From positions 62,001 through 126,000 of the forward strand of contig JAEINS010000003.1 of NCBI GenBank assembly GCA_016342755.1: DNA of 64,000 nt. Direction: 5' to 3'. This document shows positions 38,236 through 47,835 of this stretch, in pieces (position 1 is the first letter of the stretch; each line of letters begins with the position of its first letter). The DNA comes from Melioribacteraceae bacterium (GTDB lineage Bacteria > Bacteroidota > Ignavibacteria > Ignavibacteriales > Melioribacteraceae). The translations under genes were made by a program, and so were the position numbers. The notes under the pieces were generated by a model. The model ran no database searches, was not told where the DNA came from, and was given only the letters and a program-made list of their open reading frames with translations.

Positions 38236-41226
38236 TTATTTATCCGGTTTTAAGATTATACCTTTATTCTCACGACCATTAATTTTAACCGTTATTGGAT
38301 TTTCTAATCGTACATGTTTTGTGTACTTTTTTTCCTGATAAGGTTTTAAACTGTGCAGCCAGTCCCAGTCAATAAAAGATTCATCAGAATCGCCATTAAT
38401 AGTAAAATATCCAATTTTAAATGAAGTTAAATTTTGAAAAAAATGTGATCCTTGTGAAGGTGTTACATTTATATCTCTAAAATTTGTCTCAACTATTGTT
38501 CTGGCTCCTGAGATTTGTTCCCAGGTTACCGGAATTCCCAGCCAGGGATCAAGTGTTCCCCATCTTCCTAATCCTATCAATAAATAAGGGCGTTTTTCCG
38601 CAACCAGTTTTCCGTTTATATTGGCAATTTCTAAAACCACTTCGTTTGATTTTGCTCTGCTAAAATTATTCTGATCAACATAAACAATATCATAAATATC
38701 ATCAATAACACCATTTCCTAAAACAATGTTGCTAGAGCAGAGTTTTCTTTTTTTTATATGACCGCTTATGTCTAAAACTTCTAATTCAGAACTTTTTACA
38801 AGCGGGCGCATTTGAAGCAGAGCAAACTGCTTTGGAGTTCCGGGCGGAGTTGAAAGATTTACAGCAAATTCAATCTCAATAGGAGAACCCATTCCTTTAC
38901 TTCCAACTATTAATAACAAATCTATAATTTCGGCTAAAGGAAAAAGATTAAATTTAAGAATTGGCGCCAAAGTAAAAACTCTTACTCCCGGTCTCGAAAC
39001 GCCATCATACAAAGCACTGTTATCAGGAGAATATGTTGAACAAATTTCAGTTAATGTGCCATCTATTTCAGCTTCACTAATGTTAATACTTTTCATTATA
39101 ATATCTTCTGTTAAACGGGTATTTTCATCCCATTCATCAAGTTTTAAAGCAAAAAATTCCTTTTGCCCATATTCCAAAACATCTTCTATTGTTGAGAACT
39201 GAATTATGTGTGTCGGATATCGCGGACAAAATCTTACTCCGCTTCCCCCGTCTGTAATGGTTTTTCCTTGTCCCATTGCCACAGAAGCAATTCCGTCTGA
39301 GGAATGTAATGGTTCTATTGGATAATAATTAAAAGACTTTGCAACCCCCGAAAGTTCAGGATAAAAAACATCGCCATGTTTTGCGCCAATCATTTCCTGA
39401 ACAATCACCGCCATTTTTTCTTCCTCTAAACGGTAAGAAGTCATTTTAATATAAGTTTTTGATTTTTGAAGATATATTGAGGCAAAGATTCTTTTCACGG
39501 CACTTAATAATTGTAAAAGTCTTATTTCAGAATTTTGATGAGAGTTTGGAAGCATTAAAGTATCGTAAACACCTGCAAACGGATAACCTTGTGAATCTTC
39601 GAGCAAACTGGATGAACGAACGGCAATAGGAGTAGTCATTATCTCTAAAAATTCATTCAGCGATTTTATTACTTCAAAAGGAAATTTTTCGGCATGACAG
39701 AACCGTTCAATTATTTCATTATCATCATCACAATTAAGAGCAAAATCGTAAAGATCATTTTCTTCAATAAACTGATCAAAAATATCTGTTGCTAAAATTA
39801 CTGAAGGAGGAACAAAAATCTGGGCATCTTTAAATTTATCTCTAATTTCATAATCAGCAAGCATATAATTTACAAAACCCAATCCCCTGGCCTTTCCGCC
39901 AAGAGAACCGCCTCCAATTCGGGAAAGTGCCGAATATTGTCTAAAACCTTTTTTATCAAAATCCGTGATTAATCTTCTATGGCGCACTCTCCTAAAATTC
40001 CCGACAACATCAATTAAAGCTTGTCGCATTTCCTCAATATTATTAAAATCCGATACTCTCTGCGGTCTTAATTCGTGAGCAAGCCAAAACTCGGTTCTGG
40101 CTTTAAGCCAGTTAGAAAAATGATTTTTTTCAGCATGATAAATTATACTTTCGGCAGGAATATTATGAAGCTGGGTTTCAAGTTCACCTAAATTCCTGGC
40201 TCTTCCAACTTCCTCGCCTTTCGAGTTTCTAAAAATAAAATCGCCAAAACTGAAATAATTCTGCATAAAGGTTCTTAAATCCTGGTGTAAAGTTCGCGAT
40301 TCTTTTAGCAAAAACGCCGCATTCATGTTACTTGCAGCCTCTCTGTTTTTTTCATCATTCGATTGTAATAATACGGGAATGTCTTCTATATTTTCTTTTA
40401 CATATTTACAAAATTTTAATCCGGCTTTTGGATCCTGTACACCTTTATGTTTGAAATCAATATCAGAAATAACTCCAAGAATTGTATCTTTATATCTATC
40501 AAAATATCTTTTTGCTTCTTCATAAGTTGAGCATAATAAAATTTTTGGTCTTGCACGCATCCTTAAGAATTTTTGGGAAAGGTTAACTCCATCCGAAATA
40601 AGATAACGGGATTGTTTTAACAATTCGGTATAAATAAGCGGTACATACGATGAATAAAATTTTATGTTATCTTCAATTAAAATTATGGACTGAACACCAA
40701 TGGAATCGGAATCATGCTGAAGATTATATTTGTCTTCCAAATATTTTATTATACCAATTATTACTCTAAAATCGCCCTGCCAAATAAATATCCGTTCAAA
40801 CAAAGAAATATCGTAATGCGTGTAAAGTTCATGAAGTTTTTTATTTTCATAGGCTAAAAGAATAATTGGAATTTTTAATCCGGAGAAAACTACTTTTCTT
40901 GCAAACTCAACTGTCTGCATTCCTTCAATATGCAAAGTAACTAAAATCATGTCGTATCTTGAATCGGATTTTAATTCCTCTAACGCTTCATCGCCCCGTG
41001 AAATATGTGTAAACTCCGGTGCGTGACTCAAATTCAAATCTTTGTATTCATTCCTCAAAAGTTCATAAAGTCTGCCATCCTCTTCAAATATGTAGTAATC
41101 ATAATCAGATGAAACAACCAGAATATTACTTATTCTGAATTTCATCAAATTTCTGAATTCCAGAGTTTTGGTATAATAACTTGTTTGTGTAATGATTTTA
41201 TCAGATTTGTTTGAAGAATCGGGCAT
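38236..41226 (-). CDS. Receiver-receiver-PEP-synthase ATP-binding-domain fusion protein
   Basis: The 996-residue protein has an N-terminal receiver-like domain (NILVVSSDYDYYIFEEDG; the usual phospho-aspartate position reads DMILVTLHIEG, so it looks degenerate). A second receiver-like domain follows with acidic pocket IEDN, candidate phospho-acceptor in GVISDIDFKHKG and lysine in AFLLKES. From about residue 430 it has the pyruvate-phosphate-dikinase N-terminal ATP-binding domain: GGGSLGGKARGLGFVN, TPIAVRSSSLLEDSQGYPFA, MAVIVQEMIG and a closing LLQMRPL. The phosphohistidine swivelling domain and the PEP/pyruvate TIM barrel are absent. It is therefore probably a regulated phosphotransfer enzyme, not a PEP synthase; the acceptor is unknown. 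Confidence 0.8.
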   Translation of the reverse strand: MPDSSNKSDKIITQTSYYTKTLEFRNLMKFRISNILVVSSDYDYYIFEEDGRLYELLRNEYKDLNLSHAPEFTHISRGDEALEELKSDSRYDMILVTLHIEGMQTVEFARKVVFSGLKIPIILLAYENKKLHELYTHYDISLFERIFIWQGDFRVIIGIIKYLEDKYNLQHDSDSIGVQSIILIEDNIKFYSSYVPLIYTELLKQSRYLISDGVNLSQKFLRMRARPKILLCSTYEEAKRYFDRYKDTILGVISDIDFKHKGVQDPKAGLKFCKYVKENIEDIPVLLQSNDEKNREAASNMNAAFLLKESRTLHQDLRTFMQNYFSFGDFIFRNSKGEEVGRARNLGELETQLHNIPAESIIYHAEKNHFSNWLKARTEFWLAHELRPQRVSDFNNIEEMRQALIDVVGNFRRVRHRRLITDFDKKGFRQYSALSRIGGGSLGGKARGLGFVNYMLADYEIRDKFKDAQIFVPPSVILATDIFDQFIEENDLYDFALNCDDDNEIIERFCHAEKFPFEVIKSLNEFLEIMTTPIAVRSSSLLEDSQGYPFAGVYDTLMLPNSHQNSEIRLLQLLSAVKRIFASIYLQKSKTYIKMTSYRLEEEKMAVIVQEMIGAKHGDVFYPELSGVAKSFNYYPIEPLHSSDGIASVAMGQGKTITDGGSGVRFCPRYPTHIIQFSTIEDVLEYGQKEFFALKLDEWDENTRLTEDIIMKSINISEAEIDGTLTEICSTYSPDNSALYDGVSRPGVRVFTLAPILKFNLFPLAEIIDLLLIVGSKGMGSPIEIEFAVNLSTPPGTPKQFALLQMRPLVKSSELEVLDISGHIKKRKLCSSNIVLGNGVIDDIYDIVYVDQNNFSRAKSNEVVLEIANINGKLVAEKRPYLLIGLGRWGTLDPWLGIPVTWEQISGARTIVETNFRDINVTPSQGSHFFQNLTSFKIGYFTINGDSDESFIDWDWLHSLKPYQEKKYTKHVRLENPITVKINGRENKGIILKPDK

Positions 41227-41268
41227 AATGTTTTCTTACTTCTTTATTGGAAAGCAAATTTATTGAAC

Positions 41269-41297
41269 ATAATAAATTATATTTTGGAAAATATCAA
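41269..41297 (-). promoter_or_regulatory. Promoter of the receiver-PEP-synthase-like gene
   Basis: Minus strand TTGATA (41297-41292), 17 bases, TATTAT (41274-41269), about 43 bases before the ATG. Each box differs from consensus at one base. It begins directly at the end of the gdhA terminator. Confidence 0.6.
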
Positions 41298-41325
41298 ACC
41301 TCCGGGGATAAAAGTCCCCAGAGGT
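41298..41325 (-). terminator. gdhA terminator
   Basis: Inverted repeat ACCTC-x-GGGGA / TCCCC-x-GAGGT (one C-A mismatch) 29 bases past the gdhA stop, followed on the minus strand by TTTGATATTTT, a U-rich tail that also supplies the next gene's -35 box. Confidence 0.8.
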
Positions 41326-41354
41326 CTTTATTTTTTTAAAACCAAAAACAGAGT

Positions 41355-42716
41355 CTAAACAACACCCTGATCCATCATTGCATCAGCAACTTTTAAAAAT
41401 CCGCCAATGTTTGCTCCGTTAACGTAGTTTCCGGGAGTATCAAAACGCTCAGCAGTTTCAACACAAGTCTGATGAATGCTTTTCATAATCAGGCGTAATC
41501 TGTTATCAACTTCTTCACGGGTCCATGGGTATCTCATACTGTTTTGAGACATTTCCAATCCGGAGACAGCAACACCGCCGGCATTTGCAGCTTTACCCGG
41601 ACCATAAAGTATTTTTTCATCAATAAATAATCTTACACCTTCAATAACAGTTGGCATATTTGCGCCTTCACTTACAACATAAATGCCATTTTTAATTAAG
41701 TTTTTAGCGTCTTCAAGATTAATTTCATTTTGAGTAGCACTTGGGAAAGCACAATCAGCTTTATGATCCCATAACGGATTATAATCCATTGTAGCATCAA
41801 GCGGAGTATAAACAGAATTTAGATATTTTTCAGCGTATTCTTTAATTCTGCCTCTTCTAACATTTTTAAGATCCATTATAAACTGAAGTTTTTCTCTATT
41901 AATTCCGGCTTCGTCATAAATATAGCCTGTTGAATCTGAAAGAGTTACAACTTTTCCGCCAAGGTCTAATATTTTTTCTGTTGTAAACTGAGCCACGTTA
42001 CCGCTTCCGGAAACCAGGCAGGTTTTTCCTTCTAAAGTTTCACTTCTTGTTCCAAGCATTTCTGCCGCAAAATAAACCGCGCCGTAACCAGTTGCTTCCG
42101 GACGAATTAGAGATCCGCCCCAGTTAAGTCCTTTACCGGTTAAAACTCCTGTAAATTCATTTCTAATTCTTTTATACTGTCCAAATAAAAATCCTATTTC
42201 CCGACCTCCAACTCCAATATCACCTGCAGGAACATCGGTATTTGGTCCAATATGACGCTGTAATTCAGTCATGAAACTTTGACAGAAACTCATTACTTCG
42301 GTATCACTTTTTCCTTTAGGATCAAAATCTGATCCGCCTTTACCGCCGCCCATTGGCAAAGTTGTTAAACTGTTCTTAAATACCTGCTCAAAAGCTAAAA
42401 ATTTTAGAATACCAAGATTTACTGATGGATGAAATCTTAAACCGCCTTTGTAAGGTCCAATAGCACTGTTCATTTCAATTCTAAAACCGCGATTAATTTG
42501 TACATTTCCCTGATCATCAACCCATGGAACTCTAAATAGGATTACACGCTCAGGTTCAATAATTCTTTCTAAGATTTTTGCTGAGCGATATTCGGGATGA
42601 CGGTCTAAAACTAATTCGAGAGACTCAATAACTTCATGCACAGCCTGATGAAATTCAGGTTCACTGGGGTTTTTCGCCTTTACATCGTTCATTAATGAAT
42701 CAACAAAATTACTCAT
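41355..42716 (-). CDS. gdhA: NADP-type glutamate dehydrogenase
   Basis: The 453-residue protein matches hexameric bacterial glutamate dehydrogenase: GGLRFHPSVNLGILKFLAFE, the catalytic lysine in LPMGGGKGGSDFDPKGKSD, PAGDIGVGGREIGFLFGQYK and the dinucleotide-binding loop GSGNVAQFTTEKI. It interconverts 2-oxoglutarate plus ammonium and glutamate. The long-hexamer subgroup is usually NADPH-dependent and biosynthetic; the cofactor is inferred from similarity. AGAGGAG precedes the ATG. A weak promoter-like pair (TTGTCT-N17-TATGAA) ends about 30 bases before the ATG. It stands as a single-gene unit between two terminators. Confidence 0.95.
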   Translation of the reverse strand: MSNFVDSLMNDVKAKNPSEPEFHQAVHEVIESLELVLDRHPEYRSAKILERIIEPERVILFRVPWVDDQGNVQINRGFRIEMNSAIGPYKGGLRFHPSVNLGILKFLAFEQVFKNSLTTLPMGGGKGGSDFDPKGKSDTEVMSFCQSFMTELQRHIGPNTDVPAGDIGVGGREIGFLFGQYKRIRNEFTGVLTGKGLNWGGSLIRPEATGYGAVYFAAEMLGTRSETLEGKTCLVSGSGNVAQFTTEKILDLGGKVVTLSDSTGYIYDEAGINREKLQFIMDLKNVRRGRIKEYAEKYLNSVYTPLDATMDYNPLWDHKADCAFPSATQNEINLEDAKNLIKNGIYVVSEGANMPTVIEGVRLFIDEKILYGPGKAANAGGVAVSGLEMSQNSMRYPWTREEVDNRLRLIMKSIHQTCVETAERFDTPGNYVNGANIGGFLKVADAMMDQGVV

Positions 42717-42961
42717 AACTTCTCCTCTTTTATTGAGAATAATAGTTCATAATTTGGATTTGGTAATTAGACAAAAATGGTCGAAATAGTGAAGTCGGCA
42801 GAATAAAACTATTAGAATACAAACGCCGGATTTGGAATTTATTAAAGCATAGGATTTTATTTTTTAAGAGAATTAAACGGCTCAACATTTGCACGGCATA
42901 AAATTATTTGCGTTATAAAAAAATAGGCTAAATAATAAATTATAGCAAGTATATTTTAAAA
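42717..42961. other. Intergenic stretch upstream of gdhA
   Basis: AT-rich spacer. Apart from the gdhA ribosome-binding site and a weak promoter-like pair on the minus strand near 42740-42770, I see no gene, repeat or structured element in it. It ends at the hairpin that terminates the small gene at 43043-43279. Confidence 0.5.
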
Positions 42962-43000
42962 ATATCATGCTCCAAATCAATGAAAATTGGAGCATGATAT
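42962..43000 (-). terminator. Terminator downstream of the 78-residue gene
   Basis: A perfect 14-bp inverted repeat (ATATCATGCTCCAA / TTGGAGCATGATAT) with an 11-base loop, followed on the minus strand by TTTTT. It lies 43 bases past the stop of the small frame at 43043-43279 and argues that this frame is transcribed. Confidence 0.88.
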
Positions 43001-43042
43001 AACTTAGTAGTGAAGGATGTGTTATAGATTATAACGAAGTGT

Positions 43043-43279
43043 TTAAAACAAAAACTTTGACGACACCATTAATGAGCCAAAGAATAAAACTATTTTTAAT
43101 AAGAGAATTACATTCGATTTCATTTTTGCCTTTTTCTGAACCGAAACGTAACCTTCTGTATCTGACTTATAGTCGCCCATTTTAATTGTCCAGTTAAATG
43201 AATTTCTGCATTCCATAAATTTTTCCATTTTAGTATATCTGTTTCTTTCTGCTTTCACTGCTTCATATATTGGCACCAT
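43043..43279 (-). CDS. Small hypothetical protein with C-terminal membrane helix
   Basis: I recognise no family. The 78-residue frame starts with ATG at 43279 and ends with one hydrophobic segment (SNVILLLKIVLFFGSLMVSS) preceded by a basic stretch (VQKKAKMK), suggesting a tail-anchored membrane peptide. There is no clear ribosome-binding site. Support comes from its position between two intrinsic terminators (42962-43000 downstream and 43450-43486 upstream), which isolate it as its own unit. It could still be a chance frame in a transcribed small RNA. Confidence 0.4.
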   Translation of the reverse strand: MVPIYEAVKAERNRYTKMEKFMECRNSFNWTIKMGDYKSDTEGYVSVQKKAKMKSNVILLLKIVLFFGSLMVSSKFLF

Positions 43280-43449
43280 ATATTACTTCGGAAAAACAGA
43301 AAATTTTAAGTAATATTTTTTTTTAGAATTCCGGGATTTTGCTGAATTTTATTCTATTCAGCGTCTAAATTGTATCCTTTTTAAAAAGATTACAATGTTA
43401 TCTTTATTTAATTATTGGATGTAAACGGAAGGTACAATTCTATAATAAC

Positions 43450-43486
43450 AAAAATGGCTCTTACAATAACTGTAAAAGCCATTTTT
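43450..43486 (-). terminator. Terminator downstream of the PPi-PEPCK-like gene
   Basis: Inverted repeat AAAAATGGCT-x-TTACA / TGTAA-x-AGCCATTTTT (one mismatch), 21 bases past the stop, with TTTTT GTTATT following on the minus strand. Strong intrinsic terminator. Confidence 0.88.
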
Positions 43487-43506
43487 AATCTTAGTATTTT
43501 TTATTT

Positions 43507-46500
43507 CTATCTATGCAGCAGATCTAAACCTATTGTTCCAATCAGACTTTTTAGATAAAATGGAGATTTTGTAACTTTTAATGTTTCATTAGCAGTTGCA
43601 AGTTTTTCCTTTATCTCAAGCTTAACAGATTTATCTGTATCAACATTAATTTGCAAGAAATTTTCTAAATATTTAATATGTTTTTGCCACAAAGCAATAT
43701 CACTTAATTGTTTTGCCATTAAGCGGTCTTTATACCAGTCACTTTCAAGAACATAATCTCTTTCGAACATTTTTCTAATTTCCGGATCATCAATTGTCAT
43801 TCCCTCATATTTGCCATTAACCATAATATGAAGCAGTGCTTTTAAAGGAGGAATTGCCGCGTTTATGCTTCCATCGTTAAAGTAAGATTTAGCAACTCGT
43901 TCCTGGGCTTCAACAATATTGTTAATTCCATCAACAAAAACTTCTTTACTCTGCGATTCGGGCTGAAGAATTTCATCACTAAATACAGCAGTCGGGTTTT
44001 CAAAAACTCTTCCAAAAAAGGTCTTAACAAAATTATGAGTTATTCTGTAACCCAAACGGCTTGCATAAACTGTTTTTCCTTCATGCTCAAAATCTTCCAG
44101 TTTTTCTAAATGGCCTTCTTTAATCATGTATTCCGGATCACGTTCATCAACACTTAAACGGCACCAGATCTCAGGAATAAGTAAACTAATATCATGATCT
44201 ATTCTAATGTTTTTACCAATGTAACCGGCAGCAGTCGAAAATCCGCTATATCCCGTTAAAATAAAAGAAACAAGTGCATTATTCAAATCGGTTACCGGAC
44301 TTAAAGCGTTAAACGGAGCTTTAGTTAACGCGCCTTCAGAACCTACGCCGGTTGTTGATGGAGATTTTCCAGTCAGACTGCAAATAAATTCCATAAACAA
44401 TTCTGGCAATTCCTGATAATGAATAGGATTATAAACGGCTAACGGACGAATTCCCGGTTCAGGCGGATTATTTCTTCTTCCCGGCAATACAGCATTTACA
44501 GGCTGATAAACCGGCTTATCCATAGGAATTTTTCTAAATAATCTTGTTCCAATTTCTCCCAAATATTTGTTGAACGGATCTACAATATCCGGTCTGTTTT
44601 GCAGATAACGAACATTTTTAGTCAGTTTACCATCAACAATTCTTGGATGGGCAGATGAAACAAAATATTTGCATTCCTTGCTCTCAACAAAATCTTTAAT
44701 CAGATTTTTCATCGGATCGGTAAATTGATCGAAGCCAATCGCGTCTTCCATCATGTTAATAGCATCATGCTCGTCCAAAGGTTCAAAATTTGAGATAAAA
44801 GAATTTTGAGATGAAAGATCAATCTCAGCTTGTTTATCATAACCTCTGTTAATAGCTTCATCAGGTCTTTGGAAAAATCTATATTCACAGTTTTTAACAA
44901 ACTTCAGACTTTTGTTTTTATAATCAGGGTTTATATATTCAAGGTTTTGAGCCGGTACAACAACAGAAGCAGTAATATCATCTTCCATTTGAATTTTTTC
45001 AGCGGCAACATAATCCTGGCGAAGTTTGTAAGTTCTCCAGGAACCGTCTTTTTCTAACCCGACTCTTAAATAAGTAGCGATTAATTTTCTAGAATTAAAC
45101 TTTAATTCGTTTCCAAGTTTACCGTCAACAACATCAACGGTAAAATGTTCTCTCCAGTTATCGCCCCATTCGGGTTTGTAAAATCTTTTAATAATTAATA
45201 CAAGTCCCTTTACATATTGAGGAATTCCTTCGAGCCATTCGTTATATTTATCAGTATATTCACCAGGTGACGGAGTTAATAATTTGATTGCTGAACCAAC
45301 TGACCGGCGATTACTTAAAAATCCCCGCGGCGGAACATCCGGAGAGTAATCAACCGGAACAATAAATCTACAGCTATAATCCCTTTGAATCACTTCATCT
45401 ACAAGTGAAAAATCTTTATTAATATCAGCAACAAAAAACGGTCCCGAAATAATAGCGTCCGAGATGGATTTAGAGATTTCCGATTTTCCGCCGCCCGAAA
45501 CTGTACATGGTTTATGACAGAATGTTCCTTCGGCAACAGTTCCTATAAGTCGCCACGAAGGAGCATTTTCATTCTTGGCCATCTTAACTTTGTAGCCTTC
45601 GGGAAGCACATATACTTTATCTTTCAGAAGTTTTAAACTAACTTCTTCCCCATTTCTATCCCACCAGACTTTCTGTTCGCTAAGATCAATTTGTGTATCT
45701 TCCGGAACATAAATTATATTGTCAAAGTTTTTATCAATTCCATATCCTTCAGGCTGTATGTGCATTAAATCCGGGTACATTGCCAATACCTGATCGAACT
45801 TATGATTATTCTTGAGAACCAGACTATCATTATAGAACGAATCGCCAAGATTATAAGAAGGAAATGCTAAAGCACCGCCTGCATGTTCTTCCTCGCAGTT
45901 TCCATAAAGATTTGCCGAATAACCTATCTGGGTTTTAATTTCTTTTTTAGAGTAACCGTAATAATTATCAGCTATAACAGTTACAATAACACCTTCTTCT
46001 GTTCTAACGGTTAATTTAAACGCACCGCCGTCATTATATTTTTCATCTTCATTTTCCCAGAACATTCCGTCTCTAATTTGCCGTTCGGAGGCTTCAGATT
46101 TATGCGGAAGACCAAGTTCCTTTTTAGTAACTTTTATTAAATGAGGAGCCAGAATTACGCAGCCGGTATGACCAGTCCAATGCTCAATATCTAAAGCCGC
46201 ATCATTTTTAGGAAGATAAGGATCGCCTGCATTTCCAAAGATTGACTCAACAAAATCGAGATTACTAACTAAATTGCCAGGCGCAAAAAATCTTATTTCT
46301 AAAGATTTTTCGGCACTAATACCCAAAACCTCAGGAACAACTTTTGGTCTTAATAAAAGAGATACAAAAAGTTCAGCCTTTTTTTCCTGACTTGATGTAT
46401 AAGGAAGTTCCATTAATTCTTTTGGCGAATTAAAAGCTATAGAAATTAATCTTTCCGCAGTAGCTTTGGGTACAGCCTTTTTATCATCCGGAATCGGCAA

Positions 46501-46965
46501 ACCGCCTTCAGCAATATGGAAAACGCCTTTGGTAGTTCTTCTGTCATTTTTAGGATTATGAAGAATACCTTGTTTTAACCTGTAAGATTTTATGATTGAA
46601 GATGAGAACTCATCATTATCCGGAGGAATTGAAAGTACTCTGGCAATTCCATGTCTGTCTAAAACTAAGGAACTTGATGGAAGTCTTATTCCTGCTTTAT
46701 TTTCTACATCTTTAAAATATTTATCAAGAAAATCCTGAATCCTTTTATCTGCCGGACAAAGATATTGTGATAACAGTCTGTCTTTTTCCAGGCTGCTTAA
46801 AATTAGATCCTCAGCAATTTCTAAAAATTTATTATCTTCTTCTTTTCCAAAATATGGATAACCTTTTGCAGCCAGTTTAAGATTAATATACTGGAGCAAT
46901 CTTTTTTTATTACCAATTACAGTTTTACCTTTTTCATTAAAACCTAATTCTCTCCGTAAACTCAT
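43507..46965 (-). CDS. Probable pyrophosphate-type phosphoenolpyruvate carboxykinase
   Basis: The 1152-residue cytoplasmic protein has the unusual length of the PPi-dependent PEP carboxykinases described from Propionibacterium and Entamoeba (about 1150 residues, roughly twice ATP/GTP-PEPCK). It contains a PEPCK-like phosphate-binding loop, TVSGGGKSEISKSI, followed 12 residues later by the acidic stretch VADINKDF, and conserved-looking blocks TTGVGSEGALTKAPFNALSP and IRIDHDISLLIPEIWCRLS. Such enzymes convert PEP, CO2 and phosphate to oxaloacetate and pyrophosphate. The call rests on length and on motif resemblance from memory; no alignment was run. It is followed by a terminator and preceded by the exonuclease gene. 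Confidence 0.6.
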   Translation of the reverse strand: MSLRRELGFNEKGKTVIGNKKRLLQYINLKLAAKGYPYFGKEEDNKFLEIAEDLILSSLEKDRLLSQYLCPADKRIQDFLDKYFKDVENKAGIRLPSSSLVLDRHGIARVLSIPPDNDEFSSSIIKSYRLKQGILHNPKNDRRTTKGVFHIAEGGLPIPDDKKAVPKATAERLISIAFNSPKELMELPYTSSQEKKAELFVSLLLRPKVVPEVLGISAEKSLEIRFFAPGNLVSNLDFVESIFGNAGDPYLPKNDAALDIEHWTGHTGCVILAPHLIKVTKKELGLPHKSEASERQIRDGMFWENEDEKYNDGGAFKLTVRTEEGVIVTVIADNYYGYSKKEIKTQIGYSANLYGNCEEEHAGGALAFPSYNLGDSFYNDSLVLKNNHKFDQVLAMYPDLMHIQPEGYGIDKNFDNIIYVPEDTQIDLSEQKVWWDRNGEEVSLKLLKDKVYVLPEGYKVKMAKNENAPSWRLIGTVAEGTFCHKPCTVSGGGKSEISKSISDAIISGPFFVADINKDFSLVDEVIQRDYSCRFIVPVDYSPDVPPRGFLSNRRSVGSAIKLLTPSPGEYTDKYNEWLEGIPQYVKGLVLIIKRFYKPEWGDNWREHFTVDVVDGKLGNELKFNSRKLIATYLRVGLEKDGSWRTYKLRQDYVAAEKIQMEDDITASVVVPAQNLEYINPDYKNKSLKFVKNCEYRFFQRPDEAINRGYDKQAEIDLSSQNSFISNFEPLDEHDAINMMEDAIGFDQFTDPMKNLIKDFVESKECKYFVSSAHPRIVDGKLTKNVRYLQNRPDIVDPFNKYLGEIGTRLFRKIPMDKPVYQPVNAVLPGRRNNPPEPGIRPLAVYNPIHYQELPELFMEFICSLTGKSPSTTGVGSEGALTKAPFNALSPVTDLNNALVSFILTGYSGFSTAAGYIGKNIRIDHDISLLIPEIWCRLSVDERDPEYMIKEGHLEKLEDFEHEGKTVYASRLGYRITHNFVKTFFGRVFENPTAVFSDEILQPESQSKEVFVDGINNIVEAQERVAKSYFNDGSINAAIPPLKALLHIMVNGKYEGMTIDDPEIRKMFERDYVLESDWYKDRLMAKQLSDIALWQKHIKYLENFLQINVDTDKSVKLEIKEKLATANETLKVTKSPFYLKSLIGTIGLDLLHR

Positions 46966-47099
46966 TCAGACCTCCCTTTAGTACTAATTTACCAATGTAT
47001 AATTTTTATATATTGTGGGATTAATAACTAACTCAGTAAAAAAAATATCAAGCACAAATTTAATAAATTTTAACTAAAGAAAATTGCGCTGCCTCACTG

Positions 47100-47789
47100 T
47101 TAATTAACCATTAAATAATCGGAATATATTTTGAAAAGTTTATACGTAGCTAAAACATCTTCTCCGCAGTAAACTGCAATATCTTTTACTCTTCCGGCAT
47201 TAAATAATTCTTTAACATCCATGCCCGAAATTCCTTTACTCTTGGGAGATTCAATTCCAAACGACTGGCAATAAAAATCGAGATTAAACTTTTTAACTGA
47301 GCCAAAGTATGTTAATTTATCCAGCAGATCTAGATGTGTATTCGAATTATATCTATTTTTAAGTAAATCTCTGGTAGGTTTAATTTTCAAGATCGCGGAA
47401 CGCAGCATTAAAAAAGGGATATCAAAATGTTTCCCGTTAAAAGTTATAACCTGATCGCATTTAGATATATAATTCCAAAAGTTGGCTAACATTTCTGCTT
47501 CGGTGTAAGCAACATATTTAATATTTTTTTCTTCACAAACCCATTCTTCTGAAACTTCACTATTGTACATAACAAGTGATTTTTCAGTTTTAACATTTAA
47601 CATTCCAATAGATGCAATCTGAGCAGTAAATGGATAAAGACTTAAATATCTTTCAGCCTCTTCAATTTTTTCTTCACGAATAACTTCATCTTTCTCTTTT
47701 TCAGCGTAGCGAAAAATATACTCTCTTTGTGATTCTGAAAGTGAACTTATATCTTTTCCAACAGTTTCAATATCAAATACCATCTTCAT
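47100..47789 (-). CDS. DEDDy-type 3'-5' exonuclease (PolB-exonuclease-like)
   Basis: The 229-residue protein has the three exonuclease motifs of the DEDDy group: VFDIETVG (ExoI), VITFNGKHFDIPFLMLRS (ExoII) and YCGEDVLATYKLF (ExoIII, with the Y four residues before D). This matches the stand-alone 'predicted 3'-5' exonuclease related to the PolB exonuclease domain' family. Likely acts on DNA or RNA 3' ends in repair or processing; the substrate is not known. The short spacer (46 bases) after the threonine aldolase gene suggests it belongs to the era-ltaA operon. Confidence 0.85.
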   Translation of the reverse strand: MKMVFDIETVGKDISSLSESQREYIFRYAEKEKDEVIREEKIEEAERYLSLYPFTAQIASIGMLNVKTEKSLVMYNSEVSEEWVCEEKNIKYVAYTEAEMLANFWNYISKCDQVITFNGKHFDIPFLMLRSAILKIKPTRDLLKNRYNSNTHLDLLDKLTYFGSVKKFNLDFYCQSFGIESPKSKGISGMDVKELFNAGRVKDIAVYCGEDVLATYKLFKIYSDYLMVN

Positions 47790-47835
47790 AATGCCCTCAT
47801 AAAATTATGTAAGGAAATAATATTTAACTACTCAA

